Assembly: GCA_964484935.1 (NCBI GenBank)
Contig: CAZAFW010000008.1
Coordinates: 1 to 54,054 of the forward strand
Direction: 5' to 3'
DNA: 54,054 nucleotides
From: BM714 sp964484935
Lineage (GTDB): Bacteria; Bacillota; Clostridia; Peptostreptococcales; BM714
Part shown: piece by piece, positions 25,007 to 33,226 of the stretch
How positions within the stretch are numbered: the first letter of the stretch is position 1
Layout of the letters: each line of letters begins with the position of its first letter
Notes under the pieces: model-generated
What the model was told of the DNA's origin: nothing
Databases searched by the model: none
What the model saw: only the letters and a program-made list of their open reading frames with translations
Translations under genes and position numbers: made by a program

Positions 25007-26131
25007 TTATTTTTTCTTTAAAACAAGGCTGACATTTCCTTTTTCCACATAAAAAATTTTACCATCTTTGATATCTTCTTTCAATATTTCCGGTATTTCT
25101 GTCATGGTTGCAAATATTTGCACATCTTTCAGGCTTCCAATCAATTCCTTTTGCCTTTTTTCATCCAATTCGCTCATTACATCGTCCAAAAGAAGGATTG
25201 GAAATTCTCCTGTTTCCGCTTTAACTATATCTATTTCTGAAAGCTTCAGCGACAGCACTGCCGTTCTTTGCTGTCCCTGGGATCCGAAATTCCTAACATC
25301 TATTCCGTTTATGCTTATTTCCAAGTCGTCCTTATGTGGTCCGCAAGATGTGTGTCCCCTCTCAAAATCCCGACTCCTTGTTTTTTTTAATTTTTCTCTG
25401 AATATGTTTTTTATTCTTTCTTTGTTAGCATTTTCTTCATTTCCTATGTTTTTTTTATACAAAACTTCAATGTTTTCTTTGTTTTCAGTAATTTTTCTAT
25501 GTTTCAGCCTTGAAATTGTATTGAGCCTTTTTATGAAAAAACTTCTTCTTTCCATTATTATAGACCCTTCGTCCGCTAGCTGTTCATCCCATACATCAAG
25601 CAAATCCACAGGCACATTCGTGTATTTTCCCCTTTTGAGCAAATTGTTCCTTTGAATCAATATGCGGTTGTATTGCGAAAGATGATGATAGTAATTTGGG
25701 CTGATATGGGATATTTCACGATTCATGAACCTTCTTCTCTCGGACGGGCCTTCCTTTACCATTTTCAAATCTTCAGGAGAAAAAATTACCACATTCAAAT
25801 TTCCTAAAATATCAGAAAGCTTTTCAAGGCTGGTTCCGTTTACTTTAATTTCTTTTTTTCCTCTTTCATTCCATCTCAAATCTATTTTCTGTTTTCTTTC
25901 CCCGCAGAAGTACCTTATTCCCAAAGCCGCATTTTTTTCACCCATCGAAACCATATCCCTGTCGTTTGAAGTTCTGAATGATTTTCCAAATCCTCCTACA
26001 TAAAGGGACTCAATGATATTTGTCTTTCCTTGAGCGTTCATTCCGTAAAAAATATTGATTTTATTGTCAAATTCAATAGAAAGACTGCTGTAATTTCTGA
26101 AATTCACTAGATTCAGGCTATTTATATACAC
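25007..26131 (-). CDS. recF: DNA replication/repair protein RecF
   Basis: A 374-residue SMC-like ATPase that loads RecA at gapped DNA. Walker A GMNAQGKTNIIESLYVGG (residue 30), signature FGSQGQQRTAVLSLKLSE, Walker B FPILLLDDVMSELD. Length fits the family. It follows the S4 protein by 57 bp in the usual origin order. Confidence 0.97.
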   Translation of the reverse strand: MYINSLNLVNFRNYSSLSIEFDNKINIFYGMNAQGKTNIIESLYVGGFGKSFRTSNDRDMVSMGEKNAALGIRYFCGERKQKIDLRWNERGKKEIKVNGTSLEKLSDILGNLNVVIFSPEDLKMVKEGPSERRRFMNREISHISPNYYHHLSQYNRILIQRNNLLKRGKYTNVPVDLLDVWDEQLADEGSIIMERRSFFIKRLNTISRLKHRKITENKENIEVLYKKNIGNEENANKERIKNIFREKLKKTRSRDFERGHTSCGPHKDDLEISINGIDVRNFGSQGQQRTAVLSLKLSEIDIVKAETGEFPILLLDDVMSELDEKRQKELIGSLKDVQIFATMTEIPEILKEDIKDGKIFYVEKGNVSLVLKKK

Positions 26132-26188
26132 TAAAACAGCTTCCTTTCAATATTCTTTTTTATCTTTTAATATTCTTGTTCCAAATTT

Positions 26189-26413
26189 TTACTGGCCTTT
26201 ATTATTGCATTCTATTTTATATTTTCTGTTTTCAATTTCTACCACATCTTTACTCTTTAGTTTTTTTCCTCTTCTTGTTTCAACTTCTCCATTTACTTTT
26301 ACCAGTCCATCACCAATTATAATCTTGGCGATGCCACCTGTTCCAACCTCTCCACAAAATTTAAGAAATTGCTCAAGTTTTATTGTTTCAGTGTCAATGC
26401 TTATAATCTCCAT
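26189..26413 (-). CDS. yaaA: S4-domain RNA-binding protein (YaaA family)
   Basis: A 74-residue S4-like RNA-binding protein conserved between dnaN and recF in Firmicutes. The S4 core is TIKLEQFLKFCGEVGTGG and GDGLVKVNGEVETRRGKKL. The ATG at 26413 follows AAAGGGATAAA, so the upstream MKKERDK extension is not used. From knowledge of the family, it may assist ribosome assembly. A terminator-like hairpin separates it from dnaN. Confidence 0.93.
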   Translation of the reverse strand: MEIISIDTETIKLEQFLKFCGEVGTGGIAKIIIGDGLVKVNGEVETRRGKKLKSKDVVEIENRKYKIECNNKGQ

Positions 26414-26447
26414 TTTATCCCTTTCTTTTTTCAACTATTTCATAAAA

Positions 26448-26475
26448 AATTCAGTCCTGCGGCAAGGACTGAATT
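26448..26475 (-). terminator. Terminator/attenuator between dnaN and the S4 gene
   Basis: An 11-bp perfect stem AATTCAGTCCT / AGGACTGAATT with a 6-nt loop, followed on the minus strand by TTTTTATG. It lies 16 bp past the dnaN stop. It probably ends many dnaN transcripts or lets partial read-through reach the S4 gene, recF and gyrBA. Confidence 0.85.
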
Positions 26476-26491
26476 CTTTACAGTTAAAAAA

Positions 26492-27598
26492 TCATTCAGC
26501 CATAAGTCTTACAGGAAGAACCAGGTAAGTATAGTCCTTTTGACTGCAAGGCTTTATAATGCATGGATTAACGCTTGTTGTCAAATCCATGTTGACTTCT
26601 TCACAATCAAGAACCCTGAGTACATCTATTAGATACTTTGAATTGAAACCTATTTGTATGTCTTCTCCTTCAAGTTCTATAGAAACTTTTTCTTCTACTC
26701 TTCCTATCTCTGCATTTGAATTTATTATCATGACATCGTCTTTTATATTTATCTTTATCAGATTGTTTTTCCCTTCTCTGGCAAGAAGTGAAGCTCTTTC
26801 CAATCCGTCCAAAAAGCCCTTTGTTTTTATTTTTATTCTTGTATTGTATTCATTGGGCAGTATTTGCTTATAGTTTATAAAATCCCCGTCAAGCAGCCTT
26901 GATACTATTCTTACTCCGTCAATCGTAAAGAGAACATGATTCTCCGAAAATGAAACCAGCACAGACCCTTCTGCTTCATTTCCTATTATTTTCATTATTT
27001 CATTTAGCGTATGTACCGGAACCACAGCTTTATTTTTTGCATCTCCTTCAACAAAAACCTCTTTTATTGCCAGGCGGTATCCATCCAAAGCCACAATAGA
27101 AGCTTTGCCTCCGTCTATTTCAATCAACTCGCCTGTAAGTATGGGCCTTGTTTCATCTATTGAAGCTGCAAAAGATGTTTGTCTAACCATATTTTTAAAT
27201 ACATTTTTGTCAAATGTATAGATATTCTCGTCCACTACATCAGGAAGTGATGGGAATTCTTCAGCAGGCTGTCCTATCAAGTCGAAATTGGATTCCTCGC
27301 AACTTATATTTACATTGTTGTCCTCGTCAGATGACAACAATATGTCGGAGTCGGGCAATTTTCTTATTATGTCTCCAAAAAGCCTTGATGAAATTACTAC
27401 AGAACCGTTTTCTATAACTTCGGCTTCTATTTCATTTTCAATTGCTATGTCCAAATTGTTTCCGACCAATCTTATATGATCGTTGTTTGCTTCAATCAAT
27501 ATGCCTTTCAATATTGGCAAAGTTGTTTTGTTTGATGCTGCTTTTTGAACAATGTTCACTGCGGCAGCCAGGTGTTTTTCATTGCAAACAAATTTCAT
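26492..27598 (-). CDS. dnaN: DNA polymerase III beta sliding clamp
   Basis: A 368-residue clamp protein of three repeated domains. N-terminus MKFVCNEKHLAAAVNIVQKA, family motifs TLPILKGILIEA and TRPILTGELIEI, and the C-terminal hydrophobic tail YTYLVLPVRL that forms part of the peptide-binding cleft. It encircles DNA and tethers the polymerase. It follows dnaA after a 189-bp gap that holds the putative origin unwinding site. Confidence 0.98.
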   Translation of the reverse strand: MKFVCNEKHLAAAVNIVQKAASNKTTLPILKGILIEANNDHIRLVGNNLDIAIENEIEAEVIENGSVVISSRLFGDIIRKLPDSDILLSSDEDNNVNISCEESNFDLIGQPAEEFPSLPDVVDENIYTFDKNVFKNMVRQTSFAASIDETRPILTGELIEIDGGKASIVALDGYRLAIKEVFVEGDAKNKAVVPVHTLNEIMKIIGNEAEGSVLVSFSENHVLFTIDGVRIVSRLLDGDFINYKQILPNEYNTRIKIKTKGFLDGLERASLLAREGKNNLIKINIKDDVMIINSNAEIGRVEEKVSIELEGEDIQIGFNSKYLIDVLRVLDCEEVNMDLTTSVNPCIIKPCSQKDYTYLVLPVRLMAE

Positions 27599-27619
27599 TT
27601 TAATACCTCCTTGGAATGT

Positions 27620-27771
27620 GCGTTTTTATAATAATAAATGAAAAAGGATAGTAGTAATAGCAGTAGGGCCTGTTGATTTGTTGAAAATGTGCTCAACACG
27701 TTATGAATAAAAGGATGTGGCATCTAAAAACCCTGTGGACAACATTGGTGTTTCATCTGGGGTTTTCAACA
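27620..27771. other. oriC part 2: putative DNA-unwinding site with DnaA-trios, between dnaA and dnaN
   Basis: Read on the minus strand there is a DnaA-box-like site TTGTCCACA (27742-27734), degenerate boxes TTTTCAACA (27687-27679) and AAATCAACA (27679-27671), a GC cluster (27670-27667), then six trinucleotides complementary to TAG TAG TAA TAG CAG TAG (27649-27666) and an AT-rich stretch (27648-27620). This is the box / GC cluster / DnaA-trio / unwinding element order described for B. subtilis. Confidence 0.7.
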
Positions 27772-27787
27772 AGGCAAAAACAGACAA

Positions 27788-29125
27788 TCATTCCCCTTTT
27801 ATTTCTTTTACTATTCTCTGTATTTTGATCTTTTCCTCATTGTTTGTAATTATTGTTTTAGAAATTTTATCGCATGCATGGATTACTGTGGTATGGTCCC
27901 TTCCGCCGTATTGTTCACCTATTTTAGGAAGTGAAAGGTCGGTTAGTTCACGAGACAGGTACATTGCCACTTGCCGTGGAAAGGAAATAGACCTGTTTCT
28001 GCGTTTTGAATTGAAATCTTCTTTTTTTAGGTCGTAATGTCTGCCAACCACATCTTTAATCAATGGAACGGTTATTTCTTTTGGTCTCGATGTAGAAAAA
28101 ATATCCTTCAATGCCTCATTTGCAAGATCGGGGCTTATTTCTCTGTTTGTCAGGGAAGAAAAGGCGCATACACGAGTCAGGGCGCCCTCGAGCTCACGGA
28201 TGTTGGACCTGATTTTTCCGGCAATAAAATGAAGTATGTCATCGGAAACATTGATATTTTCCGTTTCGGCTTTTTTACGAAGAATGGCAACCCTTGTTTC
28301 AAAATCAGGAGCTTGTATGTCTGTTATGAGTCCCCATTCGAAACGGGACCTCAAGCGGTCTTCCAAAGTGGGTATTTCCTTGGGAGGCCTGTCGGATGAA
28401 ATTATTATTTGCTTGTTGGCTTCGTGCAATGCGTTGAATGTATGGAAAAATTCTTCTTGGGTTCTTTCTTTTCCAGCTATGAATTGTATGTCGTCAATCA
28501 ACAGAACGTCAATATTTCTGTATTTATTTCTGAAAAGCACATTTTTATCGTCTTTGATTGAATTTATGAGTTCGTTTGTAAACATTTCACTTGTAACATA
28601 TACTACTTCGGAAGAATTGTTTTTGTTTTTTATGAAATGGCCTATTGCATGCATAAGGTGTGTTTTTCCCAGTCCGACTCCTCCATAAATAAACAAGGGA
28701 TTGTATGCCTTTGCTGGAGACTCGGCCACAGCCAAAGAAGCCGCATGTGCAAATTGATTGCTGTTTCCTATGACAAAAGTGTCAAAAACATATTTTGGAT
28801 TCAAATTTGAAGATTTTGTAAAGGTCGATGAATTGTTTGTTGAAAAATTAGAGTCTTTGCTTTTTTGGGAATCTGATCCGGAAAGAATGAATTTTATTTT
28901 AAGAGGTTCTTCAGAAATTTGGTTCAGCGCGCTTTCTATCAATGTGGCATAGCGTGTTTCGAGAATATCTTTATTGAATTTGTTGGGAGCTGAGAGAATC
29001 ATTAAGCCCTTTTCCATTTCAACGGGAACCAGAGTCTTCAGCCAAGTATTGAAGCTGACTGCGGAAAGTTCTGATTTGATGAGTTCAAGGGTTTTTTCCC
29101 AAAATAAGTTGATGTTACTGTTCAT
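27788..29125 (-). CDS. dnaA: Chromosomal replication initiator protein DnaA
   Basis: A 445-residue AAA+ initiator. Domain I at the N-terminus (FWEKTLELIKSELSAVSFNT), linker domain II about 85-110, Walker A GGVGLGKTHLMHAIG (about 150), Walker B VLLIDDIQFIAG, arginine-finger region RLRSRFEWGL and the C-terminal DnaA-box-binding signature GGRDHTTVIHACDKI. The ATG at 29125 is taken because AAAAGGAGGA precedes it; a reading frame extending to 29221 lacks a ribosome-binding site. It is flanked by DnaA-box clusters on both sides. Confidence 0.98.
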   Translation of the reverse strand: MNSNINLFWEKTLELIKSELSAVSFNTWLKTLVPVEMEKGLMILSAPNKFNKDILETRYATLIESALNQISEEPLKIKFILSGSDSQKSKDSNFSTNNSSTFTKSSNLNPKYVFDTFVIGNSNQFAHAASLAVAESPAKAYNPLFIYGGVGLGKTHLMHAIGHFIKNKNNSSEVVYVTSEMFTNELINSIKDDKNVLFRNKYRNIDVLLIDDIQFIAGKERTQEEFFHTFNALHEANKQIIISSDRPPKEIPTLEDRLRSRFEWGLITDIQAPDFETRVAILRKKAETENINVSDDILHFIAGKIRSNIRELEGALTRVCAFSSLTNREISPDLANEALKDIFSTSRPKEITVPLIKDVVGRHYDLKKEDFNSKRRNRSISFPRQVAMYLSRELTDLSLPKIGEQYGGRDHTTVIHACDKISKTIITNNEEKIKIQRIVKEIKGE

Positions 29126-29166
29126 CGAAGTCCTCCTTTTAAAGCGGGTGAGCGCATTGAGACAAG

Positions 29167-29511
29167 TTTTCCACATATATAATGGATAATTGTTTTTGTA
29201 AACGGCAATTGAGAAAAGCAATAATTGTCAACAATAAAAGATGAAAAAAAGTATAAATTTGTTCATAAAAAAGCAATAATAAAAATATCAACACCATATA
29301 ATAAAACATATCAACAAACTGCGGCAATTGAAAAAAGGCTATTGATGGAAAGATGCCAACAGATATAAAAAAAATATGTTGATAAGAAAATAATAAGCAA
29401 TTTGAAAAGTTATCAACATGCATAATTATCATAACAAAATGAAAGGGCATATTCAATTGAATGAAACAAAATTATCCACAAGAAATAAAAAAAACAATAC
29501 ATTTATCCACA
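29167..29511. other. oriC part 1: DnaA-box cluster upstream of dnaA
   Basis: The dnaA-rpmH gap is AT-rich and contains two perfect boxes TTATCCACA (29472-29480, 29503-29511), TTATCAACA at 29410-29418 and on the minus strand at 29385-29377, and TTTTCCACA at 29167-29175. Weaker ATATCAACA words occur near 29286 and 29309. Together with the boxes between dnaA and dnaN this forms a bipartite origin. Confidence 0.88.
29174..29202 (-). promoter_or_regulatory. Candidate dnaA promoter overlapped by a DnaA box
   Basis: TTTACA (29202-29197), 17 nt, TATATG (29179-29174), about 50 nt ahead of the dnaA start. The -10 match is modest. The TTTTCCACA box at 29167-29175 overlaps its downstream edge, which would suit autorepression. 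Confidence 0.35.
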
Positions 29512-29544
29512 AACTTTCAATAGAGGTCAAACCCCTATTATTTC

Positions 29545-29573
29545 TTGACACCGGGCATGTATAGGGGTATAAT
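29545..29573 (+). promoter_or_regulatory. Perfect consensus promoter of the rpmH operon, inside an inverted repeat
   Basis: TTGACA (29545-29550), 17 nt, TATAAT (29568-29573). An inverted repeat ACCCCTAT (29531-29538) / ATAGGGGT (29561-29568) brackets the -35 box, its right arm touching the -10, which could be an operator. Confidence 0.88.
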
Positions 29574-29648
29574 AATCAAGCGCAGAGTCGGAAAAGAATA
29601 TAAAGGACCAAAACAATATATGAAGGTCAATCGGAGGAGGTGCTTCAA

Positions 29649-29792
29649 ATGAGAAAAGGTACGGGTACTTATCAACCTAAAAAAAGACAAAGAAAAGTTG
29701 AACACGGCTTTAGAAAAAGAATGAAGACAAAGTCTGGAAGAAATGTATTGAAGAGACGCAGATTAAAAGGAAGAAAGAAATTGAGTGCCTAA
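29649..29792 (+). CDS. rpmH: 50S ribosomal protein L34
   Basis: A 47-residue basic ribosomal protein. The L34 signature TYQPKKRQRKVEHGFRKRM is followed by KSGRNVLKRRRLKGRKKLSA at the C-terminus. The N-terminus MRKGTG is about three residues longer than the common MKRTYQP form. GGAGGAGG precedes the ATG. First gene of rpmH-rnpA-yidD-yidC-jag, the classical neighbour of dnaA on the other side of oriC. Confidence 0.97.
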   Translation: MRKGTGTYQPKKRQRKVEHGFRKRMKTKSGRNVLKRRRLKGRKKLSA

Positions 29793-29842
29793 GACCGCTT
29801 CTAGTGGTCTTTTTCTGTAAACGGCGTTTTTAGGAGCTGAAG

Positions 29843-30181
29843 ATGAACAAGCTGAGAAAGAGTAAAGAGTTTAAGGAAACATACAGCAAGGGGAAATCAG
29901 TTGGAAGCAGGTTCATTGTGCTTTTCTACAGGAAAAACGGCAGAGAAGAAACAAGAGTAGGTTTTACAGCAAGCAAGAAAGTCGGAAACAGCGTAAAAAG
30001 AAATCGGGCCCGCAGACTGATGAAAGAGGTTTATCGCCACATGGAGCCATGCATCAAAGAAGGATACGACATTGTAGCGATAGCGAGGGTAACAGTAAAT
30101 GAAGCAGATTATAAGGGAGTCGAAGATTCCTTCATTAAAACTGTAGAAAGAGCGGGCATAAAAAAAAGGTGTTATAAATGA
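29843..30181 (+). CDS. rnpA: Ribonuclease P protein component
   Basis: A 112-residue basic protein subunit of RNase P, which helps the RNA subunit mature tRNA 5' ends. Family signature SVKRNRARRLMKEVYR (RNR motif, about 51-66) and N-terminal LRKSKEFKETYSKGK. It overlaps yidD by 4 bp (ATGA). Confidence 0.96.
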   Translation: MNKLRKSKEFKETYSKGKSVGSRFIVLFYRKNGREETRVGFTASKKVGNSVKRNRARRLMKEVYRHMEPCIKEGYDIVAIARVTVNEADYKGVEDSFIKTVERAGIKKRCYK

Positions 30182-30387
30182 AGAAAGTGCTGATTAAAAT
30201 AGTCGAATTTTATCAGAACGCAATTTCTCCCTTTTTACCGAAAAGTTGCCGCTATACTCCAACATGTTCACAATATACAATAGAAGCGTTGGAAAAATAT
30301 GGGGCAATGAAGGGGACTTATATTGGAGCAAAAAGAATATTAAGATGTCATCCATTCCATCCAGGAGGGTATGACCCTTTAAAATAA
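30178..30387 (+). CDS. yidD: Membrane protein insertion efficiency factor YidD
   Basis: A 69-residue member of the YidD family, a small membrane-associated helper of YidC. Conserved CRYTPTCSQYTIEALEKYG (about 22) and the C-terminal HPFHPGGYDPL are present. It is coupled to rnpA by a 4-bp overlap and lies 30 bp before yidC. Confidence 0.95.
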   Translation: MKKVLIKIVEFYQNAISPFLPKSCRYTPTCSQYTIEALEKYGAMKGTYIGAKRILRCHPFHPGGYDPLK

Positions 30388-30417
30388 TAGTGAGCAAAGC
30401 AAATAGGAGGATAAATT

Positions 30418-31131
30418 TTGAGCGTATTAGCGAAACCATTGGGAGCGTTGTTGCATTTAATATTCAATATGGTAGGGAATTACGGCGTTGCCATAATCCT
30501 TTTCACCATTGTGACAAAAGTTATTCTTTTACCACTTACATTCAAGCAGTTGCAATCAACAAAGGCTATGAGCGACATACAGCCCGAGTTGAAAAAACTG
30601 CAGGAAAAACACAAGAACGACAAGAGCAAGCTGAATGAAAAGACATTGGAGCTTTACAAGGAGCACAATATCAATCCAATGGCCGGATGCTTGCCGCTTT
30701 TGATTCAATTGCCCATACTGTTCGGTCTTTTTGCTGCGCTTAGGACCCCTGTCGAATACGTTTTCGCAGGCGACGCGGCGGCGGCTGCAATTGCCACATC
30801 GGCGCCTTTTCTATGGATGGCTAATCTTACCGATCCGGATGTTCTTACAATGAGCATGTCGCTGCCTCTTCTGGGAAACAAGATACCTTGGATTCTTCCC
30901 ATAATTGCAGCTATTACGACTTATTTTTCAATGGCTATGTCTGCAGGAAAGAAAAAGGGCGGAACGCAGCCGCAGTCGATGAAGACGATGACTATTATGA
31001 TGCCGCTTATGATTCTCTTCTGGGGAGTGACTTTCCCGGCGGGGCTGACCCTATACTGGGCAGTGAGTAATATTTTCCAAATGGCACAACAGTTCTTCAT
31101 CAACCATAAAAGCGATTTGAAGGAGGCGTAA
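30418..31131 (+). CDS. yidC: Membrane protein insertase YidC/SpoIIIJ
   Basis: A 237-residue Oxa1-family insertase with five predicted membrane segments. Core motifs: NYGVAIILFTIVTKVILLPL at the N-terminus (no lipoprotein signal, unlike B. subtilis SpoIIIJ), GCLPLLIQLPILFGLFAALR, and FPAGLTLYWAVSNIFQMAQQ. It starts with TTG at 30418 behind GGAGG. It inserts proteins with or without SecYEG. Followed by jag, its usual partner. Confidence 0.95.
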   Translation: MSVLAKPLGALLHLIFNMVGNYGVAIILFTIVTKVILLPLTFKQLQSTKAMSDIQPELKKLQEKHKNDKSKLNEKTLELYKEHNINPMAGCLPLLIQLPILFGLFAALRTPVEYVFAGDAAAAAIATSAPFLWMANLTDPDVLTMSMSLPLLGNKIPWILPIIAAITTYFSMAMSAGKKKGGTQPQSMKTMTIMMPLMILFWGVTFPAGLTLYWAVSNIFQMAQQFFINHKSDLKEA

Positions 31132-31136
31132 ACTTT

Positions 31137-31766
31137 ATGAAATCATCGGAAAAGAGCGCTAGAACAGTTCAAGCCGCTGTTGAGAGTGCTTTGGATGAAT
31201 TGATGCTTACACGGGATGAAGTAGAAATAGAGATTTTAGAGGAACCAAAGAACATACTCGGACTGATAAATACAAAGCAAGCTCTTGTAAGAGTAAAGCA
31301 GAAGGTTGACGCCGAGGAGGTTGCCACCAATTTTCTTCAGGAAGTTCTCATATACATGGGGGAAAAGGTGGATATAGAGGCCAGGCTTGAGGGCAACACT
31401 TTGTATTTGGATTTGTCCGGACCAAATATGGCCATACTGATAGGGAAAAGAGGAACCACCCTGGATTCGCTGCAGTACCTAACAAGCCTTGTCGTAAACA
31501 GAGGCAAGAAAGAGTATATACGGGTTATACTGGACACAGAGAACTATAGAAGCAAGAGAGAAAAGACTTTGACAAAATTGGCAGAAAAACTGGCGTATAA
31601 AGCCAGAAAATATAAAAAGGACGTTGTGCTCGAACCTATGAACCCATATGAAAGAAGAATCATTCACTCGGCTCTTCAAGGCAACGAAGATATTTCCACT
31701 AGGAGCGAAGGAGAAGATCCCTACCGAAAGGTGAGAATATATCTCAAGAAGAAGCATAGCAATTAA
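31137..31766 (+). CDS. jag: RNA-binding protein Jag/KhpB
   Basis: A 209-residue protein with three parts: Jag-N (about 5-55, with ILEEPKNILGLINTKQALVR), a KH domain around LIGKRGTTLDSLQYLTSLVV (about 103), and a C-terminal R3H domain, NPYERRIIHSALQ. It binds RNA and influences cell division and elongation in other Firmicutes. Directly follows yidC by 5 bp. A terminator-like hairpin follows. Confidence 0.95.
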   Translation: MKSSEKSARTVQAAVESALDELMLTRDEVEIEILEEPKNILGLINTKQALVRVKQKVDAEEVATNFLQEVLIYMGEKVDIEARLEGNTLYLDLSGPNMAILIGKRGTTLDSLQYLTSLVVNRGKKEYIRVILDTENYRSKREKTLTKLAEKLAYKARKYKKDVVLEPMNPYERRIIHSALQGNEDISTRSEGEDPYRKVRIYLKKKHSN

Positions 31767-31783
31767 GAAAAGAAATGACGATG

Positions 31784-31808
31784 AAACCCAGTTGCCGCTG
31801 GGTTTTTA
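31784..31808 (+). terminator. Hairpin terminator between jag and mnmE
   Basis: AAACCCAG (31784-31791), loop TTGCCG, CTGGGTTT (31798-31805), then TTATT. The gap is too short for an obvious separate mnmE promoter, so this is probably a leaky attenuator inside the cluster. Confidence 0.7.
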
Positions 31809-31831
31809 TTGCTTGATAAAGAGGTGAAGAC

Positions 31832-33208
31832 ATGTTCGACGAAACAATAGCGGCAATTTCGACTGCGCCGGGCGAGGCAGGAATAGGAATTGTGAGAATC
31901 AGCGGACCAAAGGCTCTTGACATTCTTGATGCCTTGTTTAAACCGAAGAGACGCGACAGTATAAGGGATTATGCTCCCCGCAAGATGGTCTATGGCTTTA
32001 TTTCTGATGGAGAGGAAATAATAGACGAAGTTCTTGCTGTGCACATGAAGGGTCCGGCAACCTATACAGCTGAAGATGTGGCTGAAATTGATTGCCATGG
32101 AGGTCTTGTTCCGTCAAGAAAGATACTTGAAATGGTTTTACGGAAAGGGGCCCGCGTGGCAGAGCGAGGCGAATTCACAAAGAGGGCTTTCCTTAATGGA
32201 AGGCTTGATTTGACGCAGGCAGAAGCGGTAATGGACCTGATAGGGGCGAAAACCGACAAAAGTTATGATATTGCACTCGATCAGCTCGAGGGCGGGCTCT
32301 CCAAAAAAGTCAAGGCGGTCAGAAATGAGGTGCTTTCTCTATTGGCGCAAATTGAAGTGAGTATCGATTATCCCGAGGAGGACATCGAGCAAATCACATA
32401 TGAAAAAATACTCGAGAGCCAAGTTGCCGCGAAAAAGGCAATAATCGATTTGCTTAAGACTGCTGATACTGGAAAAATAATGCGGGACGGTCTGCAGACA
32501 GTAATAATAGGAAAACCCAATGTAGGGAAATCGTCCCTAATGAACGCCCTGCTTCAGGAAGCAAGGGCAATTGTGACAAACATTCCCGGTACTACAAGGG
32601 ACATAATAGAGGAACACTTAAACATAAGGGGCATTCCGTTGAAAATCGTTGATACAGCCGGAATAAGGGAAACCGAAGACATGATTGAAAAAATGGGGGT
32701 CGAAAGAAGCAAGGCTTTTTTCAACAAAGCGGACTTGGTCATACTTGTTTTGGATGCCGGAGAGGCGCTTAGGGAAGAAGACCGTGAAATGATGGAATAT
32801 GTAAAGACCCGCAAGTCAATAGTACTTATAAACAAGACAGATTTGAAAGTTAGAATTGATGAAGACGAAATAAGGAAAATTATGGGTGAAAGATCCATAA
32901 TAAGGACATCGATTTTAAAGGGGTCGGGAATAGAGCAGCTTGAAGAGAAAATAGTTGAAATGGTCTATTCGGGTGAGATATTCCAAAGAGGGGATGCCCT
33001 TGTTACAAGCGCAAGGCAGAAGGATGCTTTGGAGAGGGCCCTTTCAAGCATAAATGAAGCGATTGAAACTACAAAAAGGAAAATGCCCTATGATTTTATT
33101 GAAATAGACATAAAAAATTCATACGCTTATCTTGGGGAAATCATTGGAGAAACGGTGGGAGATGACATAATAGACAAAGTTTTTTCGGAATTTTGCCTGG
33201 GCAAGTAA
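31832..33208 (+). CDS. mnmE: tRNA modification GTPase MnmE
   Basis: A 458-residue tRNA wobble-uridine modification enzyme working with MnmG (cmnm5U34). An N-terminal folate-binding domain begins TIAAISTAPGEAGIGIVRIS. The inserted Ras-like G domain has GKPNVGKSSLMNALL (about 228), GTTRD, DTAG and NKTD. The C-terminal helix ends in the catalytic FCLGK motif. Length is standard. 18 bp before mnmG. Confidence 0.97.
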   Translation: MFDETIAAISTAPGEAGIGIVRISGPKALDILDALFKPKRRDSIRDYAPRKMVYGFISDGEEIIDEVLAVHMKGPATYTAEDVAEIDCHGGLVPSRKILEMVLRKGARVAERGEFTKRAFLNGRLDLTQAEAVMDLIGAKTDKSYDIALDQLEGGLSKKVKAVRNEVLSLLAQIEVSIDYPEEDIEQITYEKILESQVAAKKAIIDLLKTADTGKIMRDGLQTVIIGKPNVGKSSLMNALLQEARAIVTNIPGTTRDIIEEHLNIRGIPLKIVDTAGIRETEDMIEKMGVERSKAFFNKADLVILVLDAGEALREEDREMMEYVKTRKSIVLINKTDLKVRIDEDEIRKIMGERSIIRTSILKGSGIEQLEEKIVEMVYSGEIFQRGDALVTSARQKDALERALSSINEAIETTKRKMPYDFIEIDIKNSYAYLGEIIGETVGDDIIDKVFSEFCLGK

Positions 33209-33226
33209 TGGGAGAAAGGGGATCTT

